Below are positions 8,401 through 17,136 of a stretch of DNA of 35,170 bases, piece after piece; position 1 is the stretch's first letter; each line of letters opens with the position of its first letter. The DNA comes from an uncultured Acidimicrobiales bacterium (lineage in GTDB: Bacteria; Actinomycetota; Acidimicrobiia; Acidimicrobiales; SZUA-35): contig CALHFG010000105.1 in assembly GCA_938029215.1 (NCBI GenBank), positions 1 through 35,170 of the forward strand, written 5' to 3'. A program made the translations under genes and the position numbers. Below the pieces are notes generated by a model, which was not told where the DNA came from, ran no database searches, and worked only from the letters and a program-made list of their open reading frames with translations.

Positions 8401-9378
8401 ATGGCAGTAGCTCACCCCACCGATGTAGACACCGCCAGAGTTGCTGGGATCTCCGATTCGCTGCGACGCCGCCGTGATGTCCGAGGTTCGCTCTTCAAGG
8501 CGGCCATGGCACTTTCGCTGGTGATCTCCTTGGGAATCTTGGCAGTGCTGCTCTTCATCGTCATCACCGACGGTTGGACGGTTCTGTCGACCCGGCTTGG
8601 ATCGTTCCTTACTGGCACCCTGCGACCCGACGCGATGGACGCCGGGATCAGCCAGGGTCTCAAGGGCACCTTCTACCTGTGCTTGATCGTGGCGTTCGTC
8701 GCCTTCCCGCTGGGGATCGCCGCCGCCATCTATCTCGAGGAGTACGCCCCCAGTAATCGGCTGACCAGTTTCATCCAGCTGAACATTCGTAACCTCGCCG
8801 GTGTACCCAGCGTGGTGTACGGCATCCTCGGTCTCGCAATCTTTGTGAACGAGTTCGATCTGCTCGACGGCAAGTTCGGCATCGGAGCGATCACCGGCGG
8901 TCGGACGCCGCTGGCTGGTGGACTGACGCTCAGTGCCCTGGTGCTGCCGGTGGTGATTATCACTTCGCAGGAGGCCATCCGGGCGGTTCCCAGCGCCTTG
9001 CGAGAAGCAGGCTTCGGGGTGGGGGCAACCAAGTGGGAAGTAATCAAAGACCACATCCTCCCGTACGCATCGCCCGGAATTCTCACCGGAACGCTCCTGT
9101 CACTGGCTCGGGCCGCTGGAGAAGCAGCCCCGCTGTTGCTGGTCGGAACGATCACCGGATTCCTCTCTAACTCACCGGGCTGGTTCGACGTCACCCAGGT
9201 GCAAGACAAGTTCACTGCGATGCCCACCTTGATCGCTACTTGGGTCACTCAACCCGAAGAGGAATTCAAGATCGACAACGCTTCGGCCGCAATCGTTATC
9301 CTGATTCTGTTCGTGATCCTGCTGAACTCGGCAGCGATCATCCTCAGAAATCGATTCGAAGCAAAGCGATCGGGCTAA
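8401..9378 (+). CDS. pstA: Phosphate ABC transporter permease PstA
   Basis: This is the second membrane subunit of the Pst importer. The ATG at 8401, one base after the pstC stop, gives 325 residues and a normal N-terminus; the frame is also open upstream but only as out-of-frame pstC sequence. Six or so membrane segments are expected, the first at about residues 35-58. The EAA loop reads QEAIRAVPSALREAGFGVGA, and RNLAGVPSVVYGILG is a PstA family segment. The tight spacing on both sides supports a pstCAB transcript and 1:1 permease stoichiometry. Confidence 0.95.
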   Translation: MAVAHPTDVDTARVAGISDSLRRRRDVRGSLFKAAMALSLVISLGILAVLLFIVITDGWTVLSTRLGSFLTGTLRPDAMDAGISQGLKGTFYLCLIVAFVAFPLGIAAAIYLEEYAPSNRLTSFIQLNIRNLAGVPSVVYGILGLAIFVNEFDLLDGKFGIGAITGGRTPLAGGLTLSALVLPVVIITSQEAIRAVPSALREAGFGVGATKWEVIKDHILPYASPGILTGTLLSLARAAGEAAPLLLVGTITGFLSNSPGWFDVTQVQDKFTAMPTLIATWVTQPEEEFKIDNASAAIVILILFVILLNSAAIILRNRFEAKRSG

Positions 9379-9450
9379 CGGCACGTGAATATTGAACAGA
9401 ACCTAACTTCGGAATTGGGCGAAAGCCTCGAGAGTGCAGAGGAAGGCGAC

Positions 9451-10314
9451 ATGCGAATTACAGAAGCTGCCGAGGCGGCCGGCTCCAGCACCATGGCCAG
9501 TGACGGTGTGGCAGATGCTGCAGCTGAAGAGAACCCCACCGTGCTGGCCATGCGTGACCTTTCGGTCTACTACGGCTCGTTCCGGGCTGTTCGAGACGTC
9601 AACATGGACGTTCGTGACAACGAGATCACCGCGATGATTGGCCCGTCGGGCTGTGGCAAGTCGACCGTTCTGCGTTCGATCAACCGGATGAACGACCTCA
9701 TCCCCACCGCTCGGGTGGAAGGCGACCTTCGCTTCCACGGTGTGGATCTGTACGACCCCAAGGTCGACCCGGTCGAGGTCCGCCGTCGTATCGGGATGGT
9801 GTTCCAGAAGCCCAACCCATTCCCCAAGAGCATCTACGACAACATCACCTACGGACCAAAGATCGCTGGAACTCCCAAAAGCGAATTTGACGCCATTGTC
9901 GAGAAGTCGCTGAAGCGGGCCGCGCTTTGGGACGAAGTAAAGGACCGTCTGAGCGAAAGTGCCCTCGGCATGTCCGGTGGGCAGCAACAGCGGCTCTGTA
10001 TTGCTCGTGCCATCGCTACCAGTCCCGACGTGTTGTTGATGGACGAGCCCTGTTCGGCGCTCGACCCCATCGCCACCGGCATGATCGAAGACCTCATGCA
10101 GGAGATCAAGACCCGCTACACGATCGTGATCGTGACCCACAACATGCAGCAGGCTGCCCGGGTCAGTGACCGCACGGCGTTTTTCACCGCCGAGGTTGAC
10201 GGAGCCAACGACCGTCGCACCGGTCTTCTGGTCGAGTACGACAAGACCGAGAAGATCTTTTCCAACCCGGCCGACCAACGCACCGAAAACTACGTCACCG
10301 GCCGATTCGGCTAA
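9451..10314 (+). CDS. pstB: Phosphate ABC transporter ATP-binding protein PstB
   Basis: This ATPase powers phosphate import. Walker A is GPSGCGKST (residues 64-72), the signature is SGGQQQRL, Walker B is [13 protein letters not shown], and the switch histidine is in IVTHNM. The ATG at 9451 is preferred because AGAGGAAGG ends 4 nt before it. A GTG at 9385, only 6 bp after pstA, would add 22 acidic residues but lacks a good ribosome site. Even from 9451 there is a low-complexity Ala/Glu-rich extension of about 30 residues before the usual PstB N-terminus. C-terminal motifs such as [25 protein letters not shown] ending are typical of PstB. The gene phoU follows after 20 bp. Confidence 0.94.
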   Translation: MRITEAAEAAGSSTMASDGVADAAAEENPTVLAMRDLSVYYGSFRAVRDVNMDVRDNEITAMIGPSGCGKSTVLRSINRMNDLIPTARVEGDLRFHGVDLYDPKVDPVEVRRRIGMVFQKPNPFPKSIYDNITYGPKIAGTPKSEFDAIVEKSLKRAALWDEVKDRLSESALGMSGGQQQRLCIARAIATSPDVLLMDEPCSALDPIATGMIEDLMQEIKTRYTIVIVTHNMQQAARVSDRTAFFTAEVDGANDRRTGLLVEYDKTEKIFSNPADQRTENYVTGRFG

Positions 10315-10334
10315 TTGCCTAAGGAGATCGAACG

Positions 10335-11093
10335 ATGGCTAAACCAATGGAACACCGGCGCGAATACCACCGCCAGATGGACGAGCTGAAGGCCGACATT
10401 CTGCGGCTGGGTGGAATGGTGATCGAGACCATTCCCCGGGGCACCGAAGTCCTGCTGTCGGGGAACCTGAAGGTCGCCAAAGAGCTCATCGACTACGACG
10501 ATCAGATCGACCGCCTCAGCGTTGACATCGAAGACCGGGTCTACACGATCATGGCCCGTCAGGCACCTGCTGCCGGTGAGTTGCGGGCACTGGTCACCAT
10601 CTCGAAGTTGGTCGCAGAACTGGAGCGATCGGCCGACCTTATGGTCAACGTCTCCAAGGCATCCCGCAGGATGTATGGAAGCGAGATGTCGCCCCGAATT
10701 CGAGGCATCGCGTCAAGCATGGCCACCGAGGCCCAGAAGCTGATGCAGTTCTCCCTCGACGCGTACGCAGACTCCGATGAGAGCCTCGCCGCGGCGCTTG
10801 ACGACATCGACGATGCGCTGGACGAACTGAACGTCGACATGGTTGAAGCGGTCTTCGCGGCTCACACCGACGGCCTCATCGATCTGCAGGCGGCCGTGCA
10901 GTTGGCGCTTGTCGCTCGCTACTACGAACGGATCGGCGACCATGCAGTCAACATCGGCCATCGCGTGATCTACATGGTCACCGGTTGGATGCCAGAACAC
11001 GATGGCGCCGCCCGGGCGAAGGCCGAGTCGGCGGTCCTTCTGGATGAGCGCAACCCGGCCAACCCTGACGCAACCGAAACCCCATCCGACTAG
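10335..11093 (+). CDS. phoU: Phosphate-signalling regulator PhoU
   Basis: PhoU links the Pst transporter to the sensor kinase, repressing the Pho response when phosphate is ample. The 252-residue protein contains two PhoU three-helix domains. The family opening REYHRQMDELKADILRLG is clear, as is the second-domain segment VARYYERIGDHAVNIG with metal-site-type Glu, Asp and His. The ATG is preceded by AAGGAGAT with good spacing. The C-terminal tail after about residue 225 is charged and probably disordered. The kinase gene starts 2 bp after its stop, so PhoU and the kinase are probably co-translated, consistent with direct interaction. Confidence 0.95.
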   Translation: MAKPMEHRREYHRQMDELKADILRLGGMVIETIPRGTEVLLSGNLKVAKELIDYDDQIDRLSVDIEDRVYTIMARQAPAAGELRALVTISKLVAELERSADLMVNVSKASRRMYGSEMSPRIRGIASSMATEAQKLMQFSLDAYADSDESLAAALDDIDDALDELNVDMVEAVFAAHTDGLIDLQAAVQLALVARYYERIGDHAVNIGHRVIYMVTGWMPEHDGAARAKAESAVLLDERNPANPDATETPSD

Positions 11094-11095
11094 CG

Positions 11096-12259
11096 ATGGA
11101 GTTGCTCTTCGGCATCGTTCTGGGACTGGTGATCGGTGCTGTCGGAACTCAACTGTTGCGACCCCGGCCTGCGGCGTCGCCCGCGACTCCGACGCCTGCG
11201 TCGTCCGCGACCCCGACGACCGCGTCGTCCAGCCGCGACCAGGCCGGCTCGTCCGATGCTCTGCAAAGTTCGCTTCAGGCGATCGATTTAGGGATTTTGG
11301 TCTTCGATTCCCACGGCACCGAAATCTACCGAAACCCCGCCGGCCAGTTTGCCTCGCTTACCCGTCCCACCCAGGCGATTATCGACGGCGAAGTGCGTGA
11401 ACTGATTGCGTCGATGGTGGACGCCGAAGTTGCCGCTCCGGCCGAGCGTGAAGTCGTGCTTTATGGCCCGCCCCGCACGGTGTTGCTCATCCGAGCCCTG
11501 CCGTCGTTGGTCGACGACGCCCGTGGCTTCGTTGTGGTGATCGACGACGTGACGCGGGAACGGCAGCTCGACGAGGTTCGACGTTCGTTTGTGACCAACG
11601 TCAGTCACGAGCTGCGCACCCCGGTCGGGGCGATCGCGGTGCTGGCCGAGACCATGTCGGCATCCGACGATCCAGCCACCATTGAGCGGCTTGGTGAGCG
11701 TCTCACCACCGCCGCCCACCGGTTGGGCGACATGATCGAGGACCTACTCGAACTCAGTCGGACCGAAGGCGACGAGATCGCCGAGGCCGAGGCGGTCGCT
11801 ATCTCCGATGTGATATCCGATGTCACCGCGAACCTCACTGCGTCGGCTCAAGCCGTCGGAGTGGATCTGGTGGTGTCGGTCGAGCCGGTCGATCTCGTCG
11901 TCCGTGGCGATCGGCGTCAGCTTCGGTCAGCGGTGCAGAACCTGGTCGACAACGCCATCAAATACTCCGACGCCGGGGGCGAGATTCGAATCGTTGCCCG
12001 TCCGGGAGGCAAGGGCGTTTCGATCTCGGTGGCCGACGAAGGAATAGGGATCCCCGAAGCCGACTTGGACCGCGTGTTCGAACGGTTCTATCGAGTCGAC
12101 GCCGCCCGTCGGCGAGAGACCGGGGGAACCGGACTGGGACTCTCTATCGTTCGCCATGTCGCCTTGAACCACGGCGGAGACGTTTCGGCGTTCTCGGTTG
12201 AGGGCGAGGGAACTACCTTCACGATCGAATTGCCCGTCCTGGAGCCGACTCATGCCTGA
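11096..12259 (+). CDS. senX3: Sensor histidine kinase, SenX3/PhoR type
   Basis: This 387-residue kinase has one N-terminal membrane segment (residues 2-21), an Ala/Pro/Thr/Ser linker to about residue 55, a PAS-like domain (about 58-155), a HisKA domain with H171 in NVSHELRTP, and an HATPase domain (N box NLVDNAIKYSD, G1 DEGIGIP, F box RVFERFYR, G2 GGTGLGLSIV). There is essentially no extracytoplasmic sensor. This fits phosphate sensing relayed by PstB/PhoU rather than direct ligand binding. It starts 2 bp after phoU and overlaps the response regulator by 8 bp. PhoR would be an equally acceptable name; membership of the Pho pair rests on gene context. Confidence 0.9.
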   Translation: MELLFGIVLGLVIGAVGTQLLRPRPAASPATPTPASSATPTTASSSRDQAGSSDALQSSLQAIDLGILVFDSHGTEIYRNPAGQFASLTRPTQAIIDGEVRELIASMVDAEVAAPAEREVVLYGPPRTVLLIRALPSLVDDARGFVVVIDDVTRERQLDEVRRSFVTNVSHELRTPVGAIAVLAETMSASDDPATIERLGERLTTAAHRLGDMIEDLLELSRTEGDEIAEAEAVAISDVISDVTANLTASAQAVGVDLVVSVEPVDLVVRGDRRQLRSAVQNLVDNAIKYSDAGGEIRIVARPGGKGVSISVADEGIGIPEADLDRVFERFYRVDAARRRETGGTGLGLSIVRHVALNHGGDVSAFSVEGEGTTFTIELPVLEPTHA

Positions 12260-12953
12260 TCAAGATCGTCGCCAGAAGATCCTGGTGGTTGACGATGAGC
12301 CATCGTTCATCGACGTTCTCTCGATCACCTTGGAGGCGGAGGGCTACGAGGTCATCACCGCCCTGGATGGGTTTGAAGCACTGGAACGGTTCCGGGCAAC
12401 CAAGCCTGATCTGATTCTTCTCGATCTCATGCTGCCGCGAATCTCGGGCGTCGACGTGTGCCGCGACATTCGAGGCTCCAGCAACGTGCCGATCATCATG
12501 GTGACCGCGAAGAGCAGCGAACTAGACGTGGTGGTCGGCCTCGAGGTTGGGGCCGACGACTACATCACCAAGCCCTACCGCATGCGTGAACTGGTGGCGC
12601 GTGTCCGGGCAACTCTGCGGCGTGCCGAAGACGCCAAAGAACCTGGTCAGTCGGGTCGTATCGAGCTGGCAGGTGTGCAGTTGGACTCTGAGCGGCATGA
12701 AGTGACTGTCGATGGCGAACCGGTATCGATGCCACTGAAAGAGTTTGAACTGCTCGAAATTCTTATGGCGAATGCCGGTCGGGTCGTCACCCGCGAAATC
12801 TTGTTCGACCGGGTGTGGGGCTATGACTACGTGGGCGAATCCAAGACGCTCGACGTACACGTGAAGCGGCTTCGTTCCAAGGTAGAAGCCGATCCGTCGA
12901 ACCCCGAACGTATCGTGACCATCCGGGGCCTCGGCTACAAATTCGCTGGGTAG
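12252..12953 (+). CDS. regX3: OmpR/PhoB-family response regulator, RegX3/PhoP type
   Basis: This 233-residue regulator has a receiver domain (acidic pocket VVDDEP, phospho-acceptor D58 in LILLDLMLP, switch Thr in IIMVTAKS, Lys in YITKPYR). The C-terminal winged-helix DNA-binding domain has KEFELLEILMANAGRVVTRE and KTLDVHVKRLRSKVE. The ATG at 12252 overlaps the kinase stop by 8 bp, so the pair is translationally coupled; the frame is open further upstream but without a receiver-like sequence. It is the likely binder of the PHO box before pstS. A palindromic repeat follows 23 bp after its stop. Confidence 0.94.
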   Translation: MPDQDRRQKILVVDDEPSFIDVLSITLEAEGYEVITALDGFEALERFRATKPDLILLDLMLPRISGVDVCRDIRGSSNVPIIMVTAKSSELDVVVGLEVGADDYITKPYRMRELVARVRATLRRAEDAKEPGQSGRIELAGVQLDSERHEVTVDGEPVSMPLKEFELLEILMANAGRVVTREILFDRVWGYDYVGESKTLDVHVKRLRSKVEADPSNPERIVTIRGLGYKFAG

Positions 12954-12976
12954 ATGCTTCGGCGCCCCGCAACGCT

Positions 12977-13081
12977 TGGTGACGGGTCCGTTTGTTGCAG
13001 CTCGTTCCTCGCTGGCAACAAGCCAGACCCGTCCCCGATCGTTGCAGCGCTGAATAGGCCAGACCCGTCCCCGATCGTTGC
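12977..13081. repeat. Palindromic intergenic repeat, copy B, with duplicated right arm
   Basis: The left arm at 12977-12998 (core GGTGACGGGTCCGTTTGTTG) is followed by a complementary right arm with core CCAGACCCGTCCCCGATCGT. A 24-bp right-arm sequence occurs exactly twice, at 13022-13045 and 13058-13081, 36 bp apart. It belongs to the same family as 2457-2558 and fills most of the gap between the regulator and the next gene. Confidence 0.75.
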
Positions 13082-13105
13082 GTCTCCCACGAGGGGTTGA
13101 GCAAC

Positions 13106-13111
13106 TAGGGT
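13106..13111 (+). promoter_or_regulatory. Candidate -10 box of the MFS-like gene (leaderless)
   Basis: TAGGGT lies 7 nt before the ATG at 13119. The TGGGGCG between them is too close to the start to be an effective Shine-Dalgarno site. Confidence 0.45.
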
Positions 13112-13118
13112 TGGGGCG

Positions 13119-14777
13119 ATGGGGGACACGGCTCAAGACGCGCCAGTGAGGCCGCAAAAGCCCAAGCGATTCGGCAAGGATGCGCTGGGAGCCGAGGTTT
13201 TCTCGGTCACGCCTACCGCCCGCTTGTACAAAGCCCACGCCCTCAGCGCCGGTGCCTATGGCGCGGTGCTCCTCGCCCTGGCCGACTCGGTCTTTCTCTC
13301 CGTCGACCCCAACGACGCACGATGGCGGGTCATGTTGGGCCTGCTGCTCACGATGGCGCCGTTCGCGTTTATCGCCCAGTTCCTAGGTCCGCTGATCGAA
13401 AGGCTGCCCGGCGGTAACAGGTTCGTTCTGATCTCGGCGTTCTTCCTGCGGGCGGTGATCGCACTGCTGATGGCCAGCCAGGTCGATTCGCTGCTGTTCT
13501 TCCCGATGACTTTCGGGTTCCTCATCGCCGACCGCACATACAACATCGCTAAATCGGCCCTCGTTCCGGGGCTGGTGGACGACAAGGCGCAGCTCGTCAA
13601 GGTAAACAGCCGCCTCCAGATCATCGGCAGCGCTGCGGCCAGCGGGTTCCTGCCCATCGCCTTCCTGTTGGTGTTCATGGGTAAGTTCCTGAACCAGTTG
13701 GGATTTGCTGTAGATGAGGGATTGGGCGGTGCTCCGTGGGGCCTCGCCTACGCCGGGGTGCTGTTCTTCGTTGGTGGCGTGTTGGCGCTGCAAATCCCGG
13801 ACCGGCAGCGGGAAGAAGCCGACGAAGCGGCCAAGGAAGAAGAGGCCGAAGCTGCGGCGGATGAGAAGGCCTTCGACCCTGCGACCGCAGCCAGTCGAGG
13901 CGGAATCCTGCTGTCGTCCAGCGCCATGGCGTATGTCCGGGCCGTGGTCGGGTTTGTGACGATGCTGATTTCGTTCGACGTTCGTGGCGGTATCGACCCA
14001 GGTCCGCAGGGGCCGGGCGTCGAGCTTGGCCATCGGATTCGAGAAGCCTTGGGCGAGGAGCGTTTGGACCTTGCCGTCGGCGGTGCTCCTACGTGGCATT
14101 TCGGTGCCGTAGCCGCCGGCTCAGCCATCGGTGTCGCCAGCGGTTCGTTCCTGTCTCCTCGGCTGAGGGAGCAGTTCTCCGAAGATCGCAACTTGGCCGG
14201 AATGTTGGGGCTGATCGCCATCGTTGGACTCGTGGCGGGTGTGATCGGTGGTCTGGCCGGATCGGTGGCTATGGGCGCCGCCGTGGGCTTTGGCGGCGCA
14301 GTGGGGAAGCAGAGCTTCGATGCCATCGTTCAGCGGGATACGCCCCAACGCAAGCTGGGGCTCGCCTTTGCCAAGTTCGAGAGCCGGTTCCAGTTGGTAT
14401 GGGTTCTCGGCGCATTGATTCCAGTGGTCCTGCCGCTGCCGGCTCGGATTGGCTACCTCATGGTTGCCGGCACCGCCGGCTTTGCTGCCGTGAGCTACTG
14501 GCTTGGCAAAGACCCCGCTCCGAACACCGAAGTTGCTCGCCGAACCGCCGCCGCCAGCGCAGCCAAGGCTTCCCGGTCGGTGCGAGACAAGACGGGCGCC
14601 AAGATGCCAGTGCGTCGTCGGAAGTCGTCTGCGCCACCTCCGGTGGTTGATGAACCAACCCAGGAACAAGAACGGGTCACCGGGTTTGACGAGACCAACA
14701 CGCTGCCGGTCCACAAGCCGGCGCTCACCGACACTCAGCCGGTCCCGGTCATCAAGATCAAAGGCGAGGAAGACTGA
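13119..14777 (+). CDS. MFS-type multi-pass membrane protein
   Basis: This 552-residue protein has about ten to twelve hydrophobic segments between residues 45 and 465, arranged like a major facilitator. A very acidic insertion (EEADEAAKEEEAEAAADE, about residues 232-250) sits in the central cytoplasmic loop. The C-terminal 80 residues are hydrophilic: first Ala/Lys/Arg-rich with RRRKSS, then Pro/Thr-rich. Such a tail is unusual for a simple transporter and suggests a cytoplasmic partner. No substrate can be assigned. It has its own start-proximal -10 box and is separated from the Pho block by the palindromic repeat, so it is probably not in the Pho regulon. It converges with the SDR-like gene 10 bp away. 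Confidence 0.8.
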   Translation: MGDTAQDAPVRPQKPKRFGKDALGAEVFSVTPTARLYKAHALSAGAYGAVLLALADSVFLSVDPNDARWRVMLGLLLTMAPFAFIAQFLGPLIERLPGGNRFVLISAFFLRAVIALLMASQVDSLLFFPMTFGFLIADRTYNIAKSALVPGLVDDKAQLVKVNSRLQIIGSAAASGFLPIAFLLVFMGKFLNQLGFAVDEGLGGAPWGLAYAGVLFFVGGVLALQIPDRQREEADEAAKEEEAEAAADEKAFDPATAASRGGILLSSSAMAYVRAVVGFVTMLISFDVRGGIDPGPQGPGVELGHRIREALGEERLDLAVGGAPTWHFGAVAAGSAIGVASGSFLSPRLREQFSEDRNLAGMLGLIAIVGLVAGVIGGLAGSVAMGAAVGFGGAVGKQSFDAIVQRDTPQRKLGLAFAKFESRFQLVWVLGALIPVVLPLPARIGYLMVAGTAGFAAVSYWLGKDPAPNTEVARRTAAASAAKASRSVRDKTGAKMPVRRRKSSAPPPVVDEPTQEQERVTGFDETNTLPVHKPALTDTQPVPVIKIKGEED

Positions 14778-14787
14778 CCGTCTTCGC

Positions 14788-15822
14788 TCAGCGAACCAGA
14801 CGTCGGATCAAGGCCACCGCGACGGCCAGAACGCCGAGCCCAGCCAAGGCCGACAAACCCAGGACGACTTCCTGACGGCGACGGTGAGGGATGATCCACG
14901 GCGGCGGGGGAGTGCCCAGCACGAACGCTTCCTCGTTGGTGGACTGTGGTTCCCACCCCAGGTCTCGCAACCGATCGTTGGCCACGACCCATGGCGCGTG
15001 AACATAGGGCTCGATTCCTTCCGGCGTTGGGCGAATCCCTAGCCGACGCCCGGTTCGAAGTAGGAAATCGCTGAGGTCGCCCGGCACCCGCAGTTGGAGG
15101 CCACCGATGAGCTGATGGAATCCTTCGCTGCCGATGAATCCGTCCGGACTCACGTTGTAGACACCGGCAGCCCGTTTGGTGACCACCGTGGCGACCGCTC
15201 GGGAAAGGTCGGAGTAATGCAGGAACTGGACCGGCGGGTCGACCCGATCGGGCCGGATCGTCGTGGCCATACGAAGGGTGCGGCCGATCCAGGACGTTCC
15301 GGACTCGGCCAGCGTGGTCGCCGGGCGAAGGATCGAGGCCTTGCGTCCCGCTGAGGCCCAGGTAGTGGCCAGCTCTTCCATTTCGAGCTTGGCCGAGACG
15401 AACGCTAACTCGCCGTTGGGGCGGGTTGGCGAGTCCTCTGCCATGGGGACCGGATTGTCATCCCACGCCCCGTAGACCATGGCGGAGGAAATGATGACCA
15501 CATGACCGACCTCGGCGTCGCTGGCGGCGTCGAGGACCCGGGCCAGGAGGGATCCGGCGATCTGGTGGTGGCTTACCCGTCCTTCGTCGCTGGCGGCGTG
15601 TACAACCGTGTCACAGCCCAACAGTGCGTCGGTCAGGGTTGTCAGAGACGTGGGCGAGTTTCCGCTCAGCTCAATCTTTACCGGTTCTACCTTGTCAGAA
15701 GCGTGCCGCTGCGGTCGGCGATCGATTGCCACGATGCGGGCGACCGAACCATCTTCTACGAGGTCGTCGATCACCCTTCTTCCCAATGCACCCGCTGACC
15801 CGGTGACCGCAACGCTCAACAT
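14788..15822 (-). CDS. Extended SDR / NAD(P)-dependent epimerase-like protein with C-terminal membrane anchor
   Basis: This 344-residue protein starts at the ATG at 15822, chosen because the Rossmann glycine motif TGSAGALGRRV then follows within a few residues; the frame extends 12 codons further upstream. The fold is that of an epimerase/dehydratase (VVHAASDE, VVIISSAMVYGAWDD). The usual catalytic YxxxK appears as FVSAK, so the proton-donor tyrosine is phenylalanine. A single hydrophobic segment with a basic end (about residues 319-340) would anchor it to the membrane with the domain inside. It may bind NAD(P) without classical redox chemistry. It diverges from the zincin-2 gene with a 17-bp gap between start codons. 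Confidence 0.85.
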   Translation of the reverse strand: MLSVAVTGSAGALGRRVIDDLVEDGSVARIVAIDRRPQRHASDKVEPVKIELSGNSPTSLTTLTDALLGCDTVVHAASDEGRVSHHQIAGSLLARVLDAASDAEVGHVVIISSAMVYGAWDDNPVPMAEDSPTRPNGELAFVSAKLEMEELATTWASAGRKASILRPATTLAESGTSWIGRTLRMATTIRPDRVDPPVQFLHYSDLSRAVATVVTKRAAGVYNVSPDGFIGSEGFHQLIGGLQLRVPGDLSDFLLRTGRRLGIRPTPEGIEPYVHAPWVVANDRLRDLGWEPQSTNEEAFVLGTPPPPWIIPHRRRQEVVLGLSALAGLGVLAVAVALIRRLVR

Positions 15823-15827
15823 CGGCC

Positions 15828-15833
15828 TACCAT
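15828..15833 (+). promoter_or_regulatory. Candidate -10 box of the zincin-2 gene (leaderless)
   Basis: TACCAT lies 6 nt before the GTG at 15840, inside the 17-bp gap between the divergent start codons. Its -35 region would lie within the coding sequence of the gene on the other strand. Confidence 0.5.
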
Positions 15834-15839
15834 GCCTTT

Positions 15840-17099
15840 GTGAGCGGCAACGATCCACTCAATCCGGAAAATCTTCAACAAATGCTGCAACAGCTGATGC
15901 AGCAGCTTGGCGCGGCGGGGGGTGGCCTGTTTCAGCCCACCGGTGACCCGTGGGTGAAGGCCAGCCAAGTGGCCGAGAGTATCGCGGCCCAAAGCGGCAC
16001 CGATGCCAACGTGGAACCCAGCGTTCGTCTCGCCATTGAAGACCTTGCCCGAGTCGCCGATTTGCACGCCCGTCAGCGTCCCGGCGTCTCGCTTCCCAGC
16101 TCGGTGCCTATTCGGGCGGTGTCGCGGCGCGAATGGACCAGCGAAGCCGTGTCCTCCTACCGCCCCTTCTTCGACCGTTTCATCGAAGCACTCCAGCAAA
16201 ACGGGGTGACCGACCTTGTAGTCGGCGAGGAGCTAGCCGAGATGGAAGGGGCCGACATGCTCGGTCCCATGAGCGAGATGTTCAATCAGATGATGTCGAG
16301 CATGGCGCCCATCATGGTCACCGGATCGGCCGGCTCGATGCTGGGATATCTGGGCCAGCGGGCCATTGGCACCTATGACCTTCCGGTCCCTCGATCAGCG
16401 TCCGACATCCAAGTTGTTCCCGACGGAATGCAGGAGATCGCCGACGCCACGGGTGCACCCATCGCCGAGGTACAGATGTACCTGATGATCCACGAGCTCA
16501 TCGCTCACTCGGTATTGACCGTGCCCCACGTGTCGGCCCGGCTCGACGCGCTCTACATGGATTTCGCTTCGGCGTTCCGACCCAACCAAGAGGCGATCAT
16601 GGAAGAGGTCGGCGAAGTAACCGATCTCAACCAGATCATGCAGATCAGCTCGCAAATGAACGACCCCGAATCGCTGCTGCGCATGATGCGGTCTCGCACC
16701 CACGATCTTCTGATGCCCCAGCTCGACGCGCTCGTTGCCGCTGTGTTGGGATTTGTCGAACACAGCACCATGACTGCCTGCGCCGCATTGATGACCGGCC
16801 ACCCGGCGATCCGGGATGCTCTGCGGACCCGTCAGACCGAAGGCAACGACGCCGGCACGTTCATGGAGCGCTTGCTGGGCCTCAACGTCACCACCGACAC
16901 CCTGGATCGTGGTGGCGCCTTTATCGCAGGCATTGTGGAGCGGGCTGGCGACGAAGCACTTGAGCGCCTATGGGCTGACGAGCTCGACCTCCCTACGGCG
17001 GCCGAAGTAGACGCCCCCGGACTTTGGCTGGAACGCATCGGCCTCGGCGATGGAGACCTTCCCGCCTTCGAAGTGCCCGACGACCTCTCCGGGCTGTAG
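15840..17099 (+). CDS. Zincin-2 / DUF2342 family protein (putative metallopeptidase-like)
   Basis: This 419-residue protein belongs to the actinobacterial DUF2342/Zincin_2 family, sometimes annotated as F420-biosynthesis-associated. Family marks are SEAVSSYRPFFDRFIEAL, a glycine-rich hydrophobic segment MLGYLGQRAIGTYDLPVPR and the helix around the presumed zinc motif. The motif reads H218-E-L-I-A-H223, so it is HExxAH and not the canonical HExxH. The N-terminus is Gln/Met-rich (about residues 11-24). The GTG start is supported by the adjacent TACCAT box. In mycobacteria a family member neighbours PDZ and UPF0182 genes, relatives of which lie downstream here. Enzymatic activity is uncertain. 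Confidence 0.85.
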   Translation: MSGNDPLNPENLQQMLQQLMQQLGAAGGGLFQPTGDPWVKASQVAESIAAQSGTDANVEPSVRLAIEDLARVADLHARQRPGVSLPSSVPIRAVSRREWTSEAVSSYRPFFDRFIEALQQNGVTDLVVGEELAEMEGADMLGPMSEMFNQMMSSMAPIMVTGSAGSMLGYLGQRAIGTYDLPVPRSASDIQVVPDGMQEIADATGAPIAEVQMYLMIHELIAHSVLTVPHVSARLDALYMDFASAFRPNQEAIMEEVGEVTDLNQIMQISSQMNDPESLLRMMRSRTHDLLMPQLDALVAAVLGFVEHSTMTACAALMTGHPAIRDALRTRQTEGNDAGTFMERLLGLNVTTDTLDRGGAFIAGIVERAGDEALERLWADELDLPTAAEVDAPGLWLERIGLGDGDLPAFEVPDDLSGL

Positions 17100-17136
17100 T
17101 CGGCGGTCGTCGGGGCGAGCAGTCGCCACGTGGCAC

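Noticed and set aside
9385..9450. GTG at 9385 as the pstB start
   Set aside because: It lacks a good Shine-Dalgarno site, whereas AGAGGAAGG directly precedes the ATG at 9451; the longer form remains possible.
12977..13081. Repeated units considered as a CRISPR array
   Set aside because: Only two identical 24-bp units with a palindromic partner arm, no regular spacers and no cas genes.
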